DNA from: Thermaerobacter sp. FW80
GTDB lineage: Bacteria > Bacillota > Sulfobacillia > Thermaerobacterales > Thermaerobacteraceae
Reading direction: 5' to 3'
DNA: 64,000 nucleotides
Assembly (NCBI RefSeq): GCF_004634385.1
Contig: NZ_CP037895.1
Location: 1,401,245-1,465,244, forward strand
The position numbers and the translations under genes were made by a program. Under the pieces are notes generated by a model that was not told where the DNA came from, made no database searches, and saw nothing but the letters and a program-made list of their open reading frames with translations. Numbering within the stretch: position 1 is the first letter of the stretch; each line of letters starts with the position of its first letter. Of this stretch, positions 50,744-59,672 are shown in pieces.

Positions 50744-51304
50744 TCACCGAGGGAGCCAGATTCGTACCCGATCGCCCTGGGCGATGCGGCCGGGCCGCTC
50801 CACGGAGAGCACGATGCCGCGCCGTCCTCGCGCCACCTGGACGAACCGCACGGGCAGCGCCTCCCGCTCGGGGTACAGGGGGTGCAGGGCGGCCAGCACC
50901 TCGCCGGGGTGGCGGCAGGGGCGGTTCTCCCCCTCGCAGACCAGCCCCGCGCCGCTGGGGAAGAGCAGCCGGGCTCCCGCTGGCAGTCGGGTCAGCTCCG
51001 GCAGGCCCTTGATCAGCAGGTTGGCGCCCAGCCACTCGGGCAGGACCGCGTCGAGCCCGAGGCCGTCGGCGATGGCGGCGCACTCCTCCACCGACACGGC
51101 GCTGAGCTGGCGCCGGTTGCGGATGGGGGTGCCCCGCGGGTACATGGGCTCGCGGCTCCCGGCAGGTCGGGTGAGCCCGTGGTGGCGGTCGCCGGGGATG
51201 CCGCCCAGGTCGACCTCCACCGCCTCCACGCGGCGGCTGACGAAGGTGTACGGCTCGGTGGCGACCAGCACGGCGGCCACCACGCAGGTTCCGGCATAGG
51301 GCAT
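50744..51304 (-). CDS. MOSC domain protein
   Basis: 186 residues. The MOSC fold (about 30-180) shows DLGGIPGDRHHG, the EWLGANLLIKGLP run typical of small MOSC proteins, and the CEGENRPCRHPG stretch with the conserved Cys thought to carry the molybdenum cofactor sulfur. Related stand-alone proteins such as YiiM act in molybdopterin-dependent reduction of N-hydroxylated compounds. The start at 51304 follows AGGAG seven bases upstream. It is 100 bases from the flippase-like gene on the same strand. Substrate unknown. Confidence 0.82.
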   Translation of the reverse strand: MPYAGTCVVAAVLVATEPYTFVSRRVEAVEVDLGGIPGDRHHGLTRPAGSREPMYPRGTPIRNRRQLSAVSVEECAAIADGLGLDAVLPEWLGANLLIKGLPELTRLPAGARLLFPSGAGLVCEGENRPCRHPGEVLAALHPLYPEREALPVRFVQVARGRRGIVLSVERPGRIAQGDRVRIWLPR

Positions 51305-51404
51305 GGCGGGACTCCTCGCTTTCGCGACCCGTGGTGGAAGGGCCGACGCGACCCGCAGCGGAAGCATCGGTGCGCCACCCGGGGCGGAGCCGCCGGCGCC
51401 GGGA

Positions 51405-52481
51405 TCAGCGCCGTTCCGCGGCAGCTGCCGGGGGTGGGGCGCCGGCGCCGGAGAGGCCGGTCGACCCCGGTTGCCGGCGGCCGGTGGGCTGCTGGCGGCT
51501 GCCGGCGGCTTCCCGCGCCCGGTCCAGCAGCCGGCCCGGGCCTCCGGCCAGGCGCCAGGCCGGCTCCAGGCCCGCCGCCACCGCGAAGAGGTACTTGGCC
51601 AGGTGGGTAGCCAGGGCGATGCGGAAGGCGGCGGCGGGTTCCACCGCGTAGAGCTGGAGCGCCAGGGTCATGTTCGCTTCGTAGGTGCCCAGGCCGCCCG
51701 GGGTGATCGCCAGGACCTGGCCCGCCACCGCCACCAGGGTGGCGGTGAGGGCGGCGGCCGGGGCGAGGGGCGCGCCCAGCGCCCGGGCCACCACCGTCAG
51801 GATCCCCGCCTCCAGGGGCCAGCTGAGGGCCGAGAGCAGCCACGCCAGGGCCAGCCGCCGCCCGGGCACGGCGGCCAGGGCGGCGGCCACCGGCGCCAGG
51901 CGCGGCCAGCGCCGGGCCAGGCGCGGGGCCAGGCGGGCTGCCGCCGCCAGCGCCAGGGGGATGGAGAGGCCCAGGACCCCAGCCGGCACGACGGCCGCAT
52001 GGGCGGGCGACAGGAACAGGGCGGCGGCCGCCGCCGCCAGCAAGGCGGCCGTGTCCACGACCCGCGCCTGCACCACCGACACCAGGGCTTCCGCCCGAGG
52101 CAGGCCGGCTCGCGCCGCCAGGGCGATGCGGGCGACCTCGCCCAACTTGCCCGGCGCCAGGTGGTTGACCAGGTTGGCCGCCAGGGTGAGGCGCCAGAGC
52201 AGGACGAAGGGCAGCCGGCGCCCTGCCGGCGGCAGGAGCACCTGCCACGCCCAGGCCCGCAGGGCAAAGGCGGCGGCGTACGCGGCCACGGCCGCCAGGG
52301 CCGGGGCCGGTTCGTCCCGGAGGAACCGGCCCAGCGCGGCCACGTCGGTGGGCCGCACCACCCGCGCCGCCACGGCCACCAGGCCGGCCAGCAAGGCCAG
52401 GCGCAAGGCCAAGAGCCCGTAGCGGCCAATGGGTTCGCGCCGGGCGGCCGAGCGAAGAGCGGGAACGCGCACGGGGGTCAT
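51405..52481 (-). CDS. flippase-like membrane protein (LPG synthase TM / UPF0104 family)
   Basis: 358 residues and about nine membrane helices. The signature positions of the UPF0104/AglD-type family are clear: NLVNHLAPGKLGEVARI (about 104-120) and TPGGLGTYEANMTLAL (about 255-270). The relatives are the membrane part of lysyl-phosphatidylglycerol synthase and presumed lipid flippases. The C-terminal 40 residues are basic and Pro-rich. The start at 52481 lies nine bases behind a TACAAT -10, so the leader is only a few bases long. One copy of the 12-mer word (52306) is in the N-terminal part, read DEPAPA. Function in lipid translocation is inferred. Confidence 0.84.
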   Translation of the reverse strand: MTPVRVPALRSAARREPIGRYGLLALRLALLAGLVAVAARVVRPTDVAALGRFLRDEPAPALAAVAAYAAAFALRAWAWQVLLPPAGRRLPFVLLWRLTLAANLVNHLAPGKLGEVARIALAARAGLPRAEALVSVVQARVVDTAALLAAAAAALFLSPAHAAVVPAGVLGLSIPLALAAAARLAPRLARRWPRLAPVAAALAAVPGRRLALAWLLSALSWPLEAGILTVVARALGAPLAPAAALTATLVAVAGQVLAITPGGLGTYEANMTLALQLYAVEPAAAFRIALATHLAKYLFAVAAGLEPAWRLAGGPGRLLDRAREAAGSRQQPTGRRQPGSTGLSGAGAPPPAAAAERR

Positions 52482-52490
52482 GACAACCGC

Positions 52491-52496
52491 ATTGTA
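52491..52496 (-). promoter_or_regulatory. candidate -10 of the flippase-like gene
   Basis: Minus-strand TACAAT ends ten bases before the start codon, implying an almost leaderless mRNA. No convincing -35 was found at 17 bases. Confidence 0.5.
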
Positions 52497-52663
52497 CTAC
52501 GGATGACGGGGTGCCAGGGGAACGAGGGAAGGGGACGGGCGGCAGGGGGACCGGGAGGGACGGGTGCGACCGGTGCCAAGAGGACCTGCGGTGCCACCCG
52601 GTGAACCCTAGGGCGGGATCTTGCCCGGGTGCGCGGCATCATCCGGTTTGCGAGGCGCGATCG

Positions 52664-53773
52664 ATGACGGGAACGACGGGAACCTTCCACAGGCAAGCAT
52701 CTGGATCGGACGCAGCGGGCCGGGCCGGTCCCGGCGGCAACGGCCGGGCGGCCGCCCGGCCCGCCGTGGACCCCGCGGCCCCCGCAGCCTCCGCGGCATC
52801 CCCACCCCCCGCCGGCCGGGGCGAGGAGCCCGTGGTGGCGGGCATCGACCTCGGGGGCACGAAGATCGCGGCCGGCCTGGTCGACCGCCAGGGCAGGGTG
52901 CTGGCCAGCCGGACGCTCCCCACGGACGCGCCCTCGGGCCCGGCGGCGGCCATGGACCGCATCGCGGCCGCCGTCCGGGAGCTGGCGGAAGAGGCCGGCC
53001 GCCGGCCGCAGGCGGTGGGGGTGGGCGCGCCCGGTCCCCTGCTGCTGCCCGAAGGCCGGTTCGTAGGCACCCCCAACCTGCCCGGGTGGAACGGCTTCGC
53101 CCTGCGGGACCAGCTGGCCGGGCGCCTCGGCTTGCCCGTCGCCGTCAACAACGACGCCAACGCCGCGGCCCTGGCCGAAGCCCGGCTGGGTGCCGGCCGC
53201 GGGGCGGAGGTCATGGTGTACGTCACCGTCGGCACGGGCATCGGCGGCGGCCTGGTGATCGGCGGGCGCCTGTTCAGCGGCGTCAACGGCAACGGGGTGG
53301 AGATCGGCCATACCACCGTCGACCCCGACGGGCCGGCTTGCGGTTGCGGCAACCGGGGCTGTTGGGAGGCCGTGGCCGCCGGGCCTGCCCTGGGGCGTCT
53401 CGCCACCGAGCGCCTCGGCCCGCCGCCGGGCCGGCCGGGCGGCCGGTGGACCGCCCGCGAGCTGCTGGACGCGGCGGCCGCGGGTGACGAGCGGGCCCGG
53501 GCGGTGGCGGAGGAGTACGCCCGGCTGCTGGGGATCGGGCTGGCCAGCGCGGTGAACCTGTTCAACCCCGATCGACTGGTGCTGGGCGGCGGGGTGATGG
53601 CCCGTTATTCGTTGCTGGCGCCGGCCATGGAGGCCGAGATGCGTCGTCGCGCCCTGCCGGCCAACCTGGCGGCGGTCCGCCTGGTGCCTGCGGCCCTGGG
53701 CCAGGACGCGGGCCTGGTGGGCGCGGCGCTGCTGGCCTGGGACCTGCTGGACGAACCGGCATCCCGGCGCTGA
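52664..53773 (+). CDS. ROK family sugar kinase, probably glucokinase
   Basis: 369 residues. A 55-residue Ala/Pro-rich N-terminus, then AGIDLGGTKIAAG (phosphate-1 motif, about 60-72), NNDANAAALAEA with the catalytic Asp (about 160-171), and the ROK zinc site HTTVDPDGPACGCGNRGCWE (about 206-225, three Cys plus His). It phosphorylates glucose or a related hexose with ATP; the E-I-G-H motif favours glucokinase. ATG 52664 has GAGG at 52652-52655. The 12-mer word is in the last codons (53749-53760, LDEPA). No sugar transport genes are next to it. Confidence 0.87.
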   Translation: MTGTTGTFHRQASGSDAAGRAGPGGNGRAAARPAVDPAAPAASAASPPPAGRGEEPVVAGIDLGGTKIAAGLVDRQGRVLASRTLPTDAPSGPAAAMDRIAAAVRELAEEAGRRPQAVGVGAPGPLLLPEGRFVGTPNLPGWNGFALRDQLAGRLGLPVAVNNDANAAALAEARLGAGRGAEVMVYVTVGTGIGGGLVIGGRLFSGVNGNGVEIGHTTVDPDGPACGCGNRGCWEAVAAGPALGRLATERLGPPPGRPGGRWTARELLDAAAAGDERARAVAEEYARLLGIGLASAVNLFNPDRLVLGGGVMARYSLLAPAMEAEMRRRALPANLAAVRLVPAALGQDAGLVGAALLAWDLLDEPASRR

Positions 53774-53988
53774 TCGCCGCTGAGGCGGCAGCCCGTGGAA
53801 GCGGCCGCCCGTGGCCCCGCAGGGCCGCAAGGTAGCGGCCGGGTGGCGGCATCGCCGGCCGGGTGCGTCGGGGGCAAGGCCCCGGGACGGCGCCGCCGGG
53901 GCGGCCCGCGGCCCTGCCGGGCGGCCCGTGGCCTGGGGCTCTGCCATCCGGCTGAGGCCGTGCCCGGGGTCCGGGGGAGGGGGAAGCC

Positions 53989-54459
53989 GTGGCGCGGTGG
54001 TGGCTGCGGCTGGAGGGTTCGCTCCTGGCCGTGGCGGCGGTGGCGGCCTACGCTGCCGCCGGAGGCCGCTGGGCGGCCTTCGGCGTGTTCTTCGTCCTGC
54101 CCGGGGTGATCGGTGCGGCTCTCTTCCGCTGGGCCGCACGGCGCCTGGAGCGGGATGGGGTGCATGGCTCCGCCCCGGCCCCGGGAACCGGCGGCCGCCG
54201 GCGCCCGGCGGCACGGGCGTCGGAAACGCTGGTCCCGCGCCGCTGGTTCGTCCTGTACAACGCCGCCCACAGCACGGTGCTGCCGCTGCTCCTGGGCCTT
54301 GGGGGATGGTGGCTGGCAGGTCGGGTCTACCTGCCCCTGCTGGGCTGGCTGGCCTACATCGGGCTGAGCCGGGCCCTGGGCCGGGGGCTACGGCTGTACC
54401 CCTACCTGCGGTCGACCCACCTGCAGCTCGATGAGGCGCCCCTCCGGCCGCGCTGGTGA
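53989..54459 (+). CDS. DUF4260 family membrane protein
   Basis: 156 residues. The family pattern is visible: LRLEGSLLAVAAVAAY at the start, YNAAHSTVLPLLLGLGGWW in the middle, and GWLAYIGLSRALGRGLRLYP and THLQ near the end. About four membrane helices, with a short Pro/Arg-rich loop (about 60-80) not usual for the family. GTG 53989 follows GGGGGAGGGGG at 53971-53985. Function unknown. The 215-base gap before it shows only GC-rich sequence. Confidence 0.75.
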   Translation: MARWWLRLEGSLLAVAAVAAYAAAGGRWAAFGVFFVLPGVIGAALFRWAARRLERDGVHGSAPAPGTGGRRRPAARASETLVPRRWFVLYNAAHSTVLPLLLGLGGWWLAGRVYLPLLGWLAYIGLSRALGRGLRLYPYLRSTHLQLDEAPLRPRW

Positions 54460-54734
54460 GCTAGCCGGGCGCGACCCGGCGATGGGTCCACCCCAGCGGC
54501 TTCGTGGCGCTCCCGCAACTCGCGCATTCCTGGGGCGATCCCCCCGGCCCACCCCGGCCCACCCCGGCCGGTCCCCGGCGGGAACCCGGCGCGGGGTGGT
54601 TCGTCGTGTTGAAAGGACCGGAGCTCGAAGGACGGACGGGGTGCCGCTTCCTCTTGGGCAGCCGCCCCATCGGCAGGACGGGGGCGCTGGACTGGGGATG
54701 GGGCGGCCGTGGGTGATGGAGGAGGATCGGACCG

Positions 54735-55664
54735 TTGGCAGGCGGCGGGTATGCAGCGGACATCCCGTGGCGGCTGCGCAGCCTCGAGCCACCCCGCCCC
54801 GCGCGGCAACCCGCCCGGGACCGCGGGGCCGCGGCCGGCACCGGCCCGATCGATGGGGCAGGGCTCGGGGCCGGGAAAGGGGATGGCGGCCAGGTCGAAG
54901 CGGTCGCGTGGGCGGACGGGCGCCCGGGCTCGGCCTTGATCGAGGCGACCGCTGGCCCCGGGGTTCCAGGCCCCGGGACTCTTCCCGGGGCGGCCGCCCC
55001 CTTGCGGGCGCCTTCCCGCGGGCCGGAGGAGGATCCCTCCTGGGAGTCCGGCCTGCGGGCGGGCGATCCGGCCGCCCTGCAGCGGCTGGCCGAGCACTGG
55101 GCACCCCGCTTGTACCGCTATGCCCGCCGCCTGGGAGCGGATCCAGAGGCTGCCCAGGACCTGGTGCAGGACACCCTGGTCCGGGCGCTGTGCAGCTTCC
55201 GCGCCGGGCGCATTCCCGGCCGCCTGGGCCCCTGGCTCTACACCATCCTGACGAACCGGCTGCGGGACGAGGCTCGCAGCGCGTACCGCCAGCGGGTGGC
55301 CCTGGCGGCCGCCATGCCCGAGGGGCCGCCACCATGGCACGCCGGATCCTCCCCCGATGGGGCCGCGGTGGATGGGTCCGGTTGCGATCCGGCGGAGGTG
55401 GTGGCCTGGCGCGCCGGCCGCGCGGCCCGGGTCGAGAGGCTGCGGGCGGCCCTGGGCACCCTGCCGGAACCCTGGCGCCAGGTGGTGGTCCTGCGAATCC
55501 TGGAGGAACGGCCGGTGGCCGAGGTGGCGGCCATTCTCGGCGTAGCCGAAGGGACTGTCAAGTCCCGCCTGCACCGGGCGCTGAAGAGCCTGCGCCAGGC
55601 GCTTGAAGGGCTAGGCCGGGGGCTGGAACCGGCGGGCGGCCAGGGGGGAGGTGACGGGCGATGA
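54735..55664 (+). CDS. ECF-type RNA polymerase sigma factor
   Basis: 309 residues from TTG 54735, which has GGAGGAGGA at 54718-54726. The first 95 residues are low-complexity. Sigma region 2 (about 108-175) reads WAPRLYRYARRLGADPEAAQDLVQDTLV, split here as WAPRLYRYARRL and GADPEAAQDLVQDTLV, and region 4 (about 235-290) reads LPEPWRQVVVLRILEERPVA and GVAEGTVKSRLHRALKSL. It directs RNA polymerase to a small regulon. It overlaps the next membrane protein gene (ATGA at 55661), whose N-terminal part could serve as its anti-sigma factor. It opens the eight-gene cluster reaching to 62658. The true start may be further downstream, since the N-terminal extension is poorly supported. Confidence 0.85.
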   Translation: MAGGGYAADIPWRLRSLEPPRPARQPARDRGAAAGTGPIDGAGLGAGKGDGGQVEAVAWADGRPGSALIEATAGPGVPGPGTLPGAAAPLRAPSRGPEEDPSWESGLRAGDPAALQRLAEHWAPRLYRYARRLGADPEAAQDLVQDTLVRALCSFRAGRIPGRLGPWLYTILTNRLRDEARSAYRQRVALAAAMPEGPPPWHAGSSPDGAAVDGSGCDPAEVVAWRAGRAARVERLRAALGTLPEPWRQVVVLRILEERPVAEVAAILGVAEGTVKSRLHRALKSLRQALEGLGRGLEPAGGQGGGDGR

Positions 55665-57007
55665 CGGGCCCTGACGCGGTGGGTCGCCGGACGGGCGAGC
55701 GGCGGGAGCCGGCGGCCAGCGCGCCCGCACCGGCTGGGGAAGAACGACGTGCGCCACCCAACCCGGCCGCCGGCGTCCCGGGCGGGGCACCGCACCACCG
55801 TCCGGCCGCCGGCTCTGCCGACCGTCGTCTTGCGCGGGCCACGGCGGTTTCCCAGGGCGCGGCGCAGGCCTGGGAGATGCTCTGGCAGGAAGCGGCGGAA
55901 GGGGCCCGCCGGGAGGGGGACGATCCCCTCTCCCCGGCGGAGGTGAAGGCCCTGTGGGCGGACTTCGCGGCCCTGCGGGCCCGCCCCGAACCCGTTCCCC
56001 AGGACCTGGTCGCCCGGGTGACCCGGGCCTTGCTGGAGACGGCGGGCGGGCAGGAGGAGGCCCAGCCGCAGGAGGGGGCCGAGCCCGTTGCCGTACCGAC
56101 CGGCGAGCCGGATCGGGCTGGGGCGGGCGGGGGGACCCTGGACTGGGCCGCCCTGGCCCCGGACGGTTCGCGGCGGCCTCGTCTGGTGCCGCTGCTGAGG
56201 CTTCTGGCCGCGGAAGCCCGCTGCTTTCCCCTGCCGTTTCTCGCCCTGCAGCTGCTTTTGATGGCCGGCGGCCTTCTGCTGCACCTGGTGGCGGTGGAGA
56301 CGGCCCGGGGGCTCTGGCCGGACTGGACCCCGGCGCTCCGTGCGGCCGGCGACGGGGCGGGAGCCCTTGGTCCCGCAAGCCCGCTGGCACTGGACGGCTG
56401 GCGCCTCATCCTGCTCTCCGCCGACAGCCTGGCCCTGGTGGCGCCCTGGCTGGGCACCCTGGTGGCCCTGGCGGCCGTCTGGCCCCGGCGGCAGATGCTA
56501 TGGGCAGATCTGGAGACCCTGTCGCCCTTCCCTGCGGCCAGCCGGCTGCTGGCGCGGGCCGGCGTGGCGGGCCTGCTGGCGACCCTGTTCATCCTGGTGA
56601 CGGGGTGGATCCAGCCGGCCGCGGTGCAGGCGTTCATGGGCCTGCCGCCCGGGGGTCCCGCTCCAGACACCGTGCCGGCGTGGCCGGCCACCGGGGCGGT
56701 CGCCGGTTCGGCGGCCGGGACCCTCGGCGGGACCTTGGTGGTGATCCTGGCCCGGCTGGCGCCCCTCTGGCTGGCGGCGGCGTGGGCCCTGTGGTGGCAC
56801 ATGCGGGCGGGCACCCTGGGCGCGATGCTGGCCTCCGCCGGCCTGTGGACGGCCGTGACCCTGGGGGGCCACTGGCTCGGTCCCTGGAACCCGCTGGCCG
56901 CGGGCCCCGTGCCGGCGGTGGCCGTGCAGGTCGCCATGCTCCTTCTGGCGGCCCTGCTGGGGTGGGGCCTGGCCAAGCAGGCGGGTGCCGGGGAGGTCGC
57001 CGCATGA
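55661..57007 (+). CDS. membrane protein, possible anti-sigma or ABC membrane subunit
   Basis: 448 residues. The first 180 are cytoplasmic, mostly low-complexity but with a helical segment (about 65-130) that contains QGAAQAWEMLWQEAAEGARR. The rest holds about six membrane helices. No family recognised. ATG 55661 overlaps the sigma factor stop, a layout typical of sigma/anti-sigma pairs. The gene is followed after 22 bases by a short ABC ATPase, so it could equally be that ATPase's membrane partner, and both roles may apply. Function undecided. Confidence 0.7.
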   Translation: MTGPDAVGRRTGERREPAASAPAPAGEERRAPPNPAAGVPGGAPHHRPAAGSADRRLARATAVSQGAAQAWEMLWQEAAEGARREGDDPLSPAEVKALWADFAALRARPEPVPQDLVARVTRALLETAGGQEEAQPQEGAEPVAVPTGEPDRAGAGGGTLDWAALAPDGSRRPRLVPLLRLLAAEARCFPLPFLALQLLLMAGGLLLHLVAVETARGLWPDWTPALRAAGDGAGALGPASPLALDGWRLILLSADSLALVAPWLGTLVALAAVWPRRQMLWADLETLSPFPAASRLLARAGVAGLLATLFILVTGWIQPAAVQAFMGLPPGGPAPDTVPAWPATGAVAGSAAGTLGGTLVVILARLAPLWLAAAWALWWHMRAGTLGAMLASAGLWTAVTLGGHWLGPWNPLAAGPVPAVAVQVAMLLLAALLGWGLAKQAGAGEVAA

Positions 57008-57029
57008 ACGGGGCTCGTGGCGTGGGGGG

Positions 57030-57722
57030 ATGGATCCCGTGCCCCTGACCCTGGCCGGGGTGCAGCGCCTGGCGTGGGAGGGGCTGGTCCTGCCGGGCCG
57101 GCAGCCGGTGGCGGTGCCTGACACCGTGCTGGCACCGGGGGTGGTGCTGGTCACGGGGCCGCCGGGGGCGGGCAAGTCGCTGTTGCTCCGGGTGCTGGCG
57201 ACGCTGGCCGTTCCTCGCCGGGGGCAGGTGCACTACCCCTGGCCGGCTCCCGGCGGGGAGCCGGTCTCCTTCCCCGGGGCAGGGCCCGGCGCCCTGGCCG
57301 CGGTCCGGGGATGCACCGGCTACGTGCCCCAGGAAGGCCGCGTGGTCCGGGGGATGAAGGTGGCAGCCGCCCTGGCCTATCTGGCGGCCTTGCGGGCCGT
57401 GCCCGAGCCACGGAAGGCGGTGGCCGCGGCCCTCCGGCGATGGGGCCTGGACGGTGCGGCCGGCCAGCGCCTGGAGGAGCTCTCGGGCGGCCAGTGGCGC
57501 CGCTGGCTGCTGGCCCAGAGCCTGCTGGCGCGCCCGGCCCTCTGGATCCTGGACGAACCCGCCCGGGGCCTGGACCATGACGGCGTGACCCTGTTGCGGG
57601 CCGCCCTGGAGGAATACCGGGCGGCGGCCGCCGGCGGGCGGCCGGTATGGGCGGTGGTGGTCGACAGCGAGGGGCGGCTGGTCGACCTGGCGGACCAGTG
57701 CCTGGTCCTGCCGGGGCGGTGA
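57030..57722 (+). CDS. short ABC ATPase
   Basis: 230 residues. Walker A GPPGAGKS (about 43-50), Q-loop in GYVPQEGR, signature LSGGQWRR and Walker B LWILDEPARGLDHD (about 165-178) are intact. The end after Walker B is short, and the H-loop His is replaced: VVVDSEGRLVDLAD lacks the switch His, so its hydrolysis cycle may be altered. The start is uncertain: ATG 57030 is preceded directly by a G-run, and GTG 57039 has better spacing from it. It probably works with the membrane protein encoded just upstream. Confidence 0.8.
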   Translation: MDPVPLTLAGVQRLAWEGLVLPGRQPVAVPDTVLAPGVVLVTGPPGAGKSLLLRVLATLAVPRRGQVHYPWPAPGGEPVSFPGAGPGALAAVRGCTGYVPQEGRVVRGMKVAAALAYLAALRAVPEPRKAVAAALRRWGLDGAAGQRLEELSGGQWRRWLLAQSLLARPALWILDEPARGLDHDGVTLLRAALEEYRAAAAGGRPVWAVVVDSEGRLVDLADQCLVLPGR

Positions 57723-57864
57723 GCGGGGCTGCACAATTGAGGCTGCACGCTGCCCGCTGTCTGGCCCGGATAGCCTGAGCGGAGCTCCCGGGGGCTGCGG
57801 GTGTAAGAAGACAGCAGCCTTAGTGCAATGCCGGCCAAGAAGCAGGGACGAGGGGGCTGTACCG

Positions 57865-58350
57865 GTGGGTCGCCAGCAGGTCCGGTGGTGGCAGGGGTGG
57901 GGCTGGCTGCGGGCCCTGGCCTTTGGGGTGTACGTGGCGGTGCTCCTGCGTGTCACGGTGTTCAAGCTCCCCGTGGCGCTGTGGCGTGACCGTTTCGGCC
58001 CTGAATGGTTCGCGGCCCGCTGGCGCTGGTCCGTGAACCTGGTTCCCTTTCGCACCATTGCTGGGTATCTGGCCGGTGAGCCCTCGCCCGGGGTCGCAAT
58101 ACAAAACCTGGCCGGTAATGTGCTGCTCTTCGTGCCGTGGGGAGTCCTCTGGGCCTGGTGCTGGCCGCGGCGGGCACAGGCCCGGCACGTTGCCGTCAGC
58201 GCCTTGATCGCCAGCGGTGTCCTGGAGACGGCCGAGTTCCTCCTGGGGACCGGTTCCTGGGACGTCGACGACCTGCTGCTTAACGTTGTCGGTGCCTTGC
58301 TCGGCTACGGGGCCGCCCGGGCGGCCGGGTTCGGGTTGAAGCGTGCGTGA
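57865..58350 (+). CDS. VanZ family membrane protein
   Basis: 161 residues with four membrane helices. The VanZ-type pattern is clear: NLVPFRTI (about 56-63), NLAGNVLLFVPWGVL (about 79-93), ETAEFLLG and the DVDDLLLNVVGALLGY end. VanZ-like proteins confer low teicoplanin resistance in the vanA cluster, but most relatives have no known role. GTG 57865 follows GAGGGGG at 57848-57854; an earlier GTG (57823) would add 14 residues. A strong hairpin follows 50 bases after the stop. Confidence 0.85.
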   Translation: MGRQQVRWWQGWGWLRALAFGVYVAVLLRVTVFKLPVALWRDRFGPEWFAARWRWSVNLVPFRTIAGYLAGEPSPGVAIQNLAGNVLLFVPWGVLWAWCWPRRAQARHVAVSALIASGVLETAEFLLGTGSWDVDDLLLNVVGALLGYGAARAAGFGLKRA

Positions 58351-58399
58351 GCAAGATTCTGAGCAAGAGGGAAACGGGCCCTGGGCAGGGGCAGGGCAA

Positions 58400-58431
58400 G
58401 CACGCCGGCCGGATCCTCCCGGCCGGCGTGC
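58400..58431 (+). terminator. 13-bp hairpin after the VanZ gene
   Basis: GCACGCCGGCCGG (58400-58412) pairs perfectly with CCGGCCGGCGTGC (58419-58431) around ATCCTC. No T-tract follows. It separates the VanZ gene from the second ABC unit. Confidence 0.6.
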
Positions 58432-58502
58432 GGCTTGTGGGGAACGCCCGGCCGTCTCGCCCGTCCCTCCGGGTGGAAGAGACGGTGCGGGGAGGGTGGA
58501 GG

Positions 58503-59672
58503 ATGGACGCGAGCCGTCACGCTGCCTCACGGCGCCCGGGCGGTCCCGCGGCGACCGCTACGGGCAGCGCTGAAGAAGACACGGGCCTTCGGCTGCACCT
58601 GACCGGCGTCAGCAAGATCTACGGCCGCCGGAAGGTGGCCCTCGACGACGTGAACCTGGCCTGGGGACCCGGCGTGCTGGGTCTTCTGGGGCCCAACGGA
58701 GCCGGCAAGAGCACCCTGCTGGGGATCCTGGCGACCCTGGTGGAACCCAGCCGGGGGCAGGTCCGCATCGGGCCCTGGACCCTGCCCCGGGACCAGCACG
58801 CGGTCCGCCAGCACCTGGGCTATCTCCCGCAGGAAGGCGGCTGGTTCCCCCAGCTGACGGTCTACGAGACCCTGGACTTCGCCGCCATCTTCAAGGGGAT
58901 CGCCGACTCGGCCGCCCGCCGGCGGGAGATCGAGCACCGGCTCGAGCAAGTGGGTCTTCTGGACGTGCGCCATGTCCGGACCGGCCGCCTCTCGGGCGGC
59001 ATGCGGCGGCGCCTGGGCATCGCCATGGCCCTCCTGGGGGATCCCTCCCTGATCCTGCTGGACGAGCCCACCGCGGGGCTCGACCCCGAGGAGCGCGTCC
59101 GCTTCCGCCAGCTCCTGGGCAGCCTGGGCCCCGAGCGGCTGGTCATCTTCTCCACCCATGTGGTGGAGGACATCGCCGCCACCTGCGAGGAGGTGGCCGT
59201 CATCGCCGGCGGGCGGCTGCGCTGGCTGGGACCGCCCCAGGACCTGGCCGCCTGTGCCGCGGGCCTGGTCTGGGAGGTGGAAGGGAGTGCGCCCGAAGGG
59301 GCCGTGGTGGTCTCGTCCCGCCGGGAGGGGGGCACCGCCCTGCTGCGGGTGCTGGCCTGGCACCGGCCGCCGGGAGCCCGTCCCGCCGAACCCCGGGTGG
59401 AAGACGGCTACGTGGCCCTGCTGCGGGGCCTGGCGGCCGGGCGGCCGGGAACGGGAAGCTCCGGCAGGGAGTACCGGCCGTGGCCCGTGGGTGAGGCGGA
59501 GCCGGCGCATGGGGAGGAACCGGCTGGGGCGCCACCGCCGCAGCGGGTGACCGGTCCGGAGGCGCCGGATCGGGAGGAACCGGCGGGGCCGGCGGCGGGC
59601 GACGCCGCCGGCGGGGCCCCCGGGGGCCGCGGGGCCGGTTCGCCCTCCCATGGGAAGGGGGGCAGGCCGTGA
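58503..59672 (+). CDS. ABC ATPase with low-complexity tail
   Basis: 389 residues. Walker A GPNGAGKS at 63-70, Q-loop in YLPQEGGWFP, signature LSGGMRRR, Walker B LILLDEPTAGLDP and switch His in STHVVED, in the CcmA-like order. The last 75 residues are Pro/Gly/Glu-rich without structure. ATG 58503 follows GGGGAGGGTGG. The stop overlaps the following permease start (GTGA at 59669). It drives the ABC-2 permease fused to an ectodomain and probably also the short permease at 61924. Confidence 0.88.
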   Translation: MDASRHAASRRPGGPAATATGSAEEDTGLRLHLTGVSKIYGRRKVALDDVNLAWGPGVLGLLGPNGAGKSTLLGILATLVEPSRGQVRIGPWTLPRDQHAVRQHLGYLPQEGGWFPQLTVYETLDFAAIFKGIADSAARRREIEHRLEQVGLLDVRHVRTGRLSGGMRRRLGIAMALLGDPSLILLDEPTAGLDPEERVRFRQLLGSLGPERLVIFSTHVVEDIAATCEEVAVIAGGRLRWLGPPQDLAACAAGLVWEVEGSAPEGAVVVSSRREGGTALLRVLAWHRPPGARPAEPRVEDGYVALLRGLAAGRPGTGSSGREYRPWPVGEAEPAHGEEPAGAPPPQRVTGPEAPDREEPAGPAAGDAAGGAPGGRGAGSPSHGKGGRP

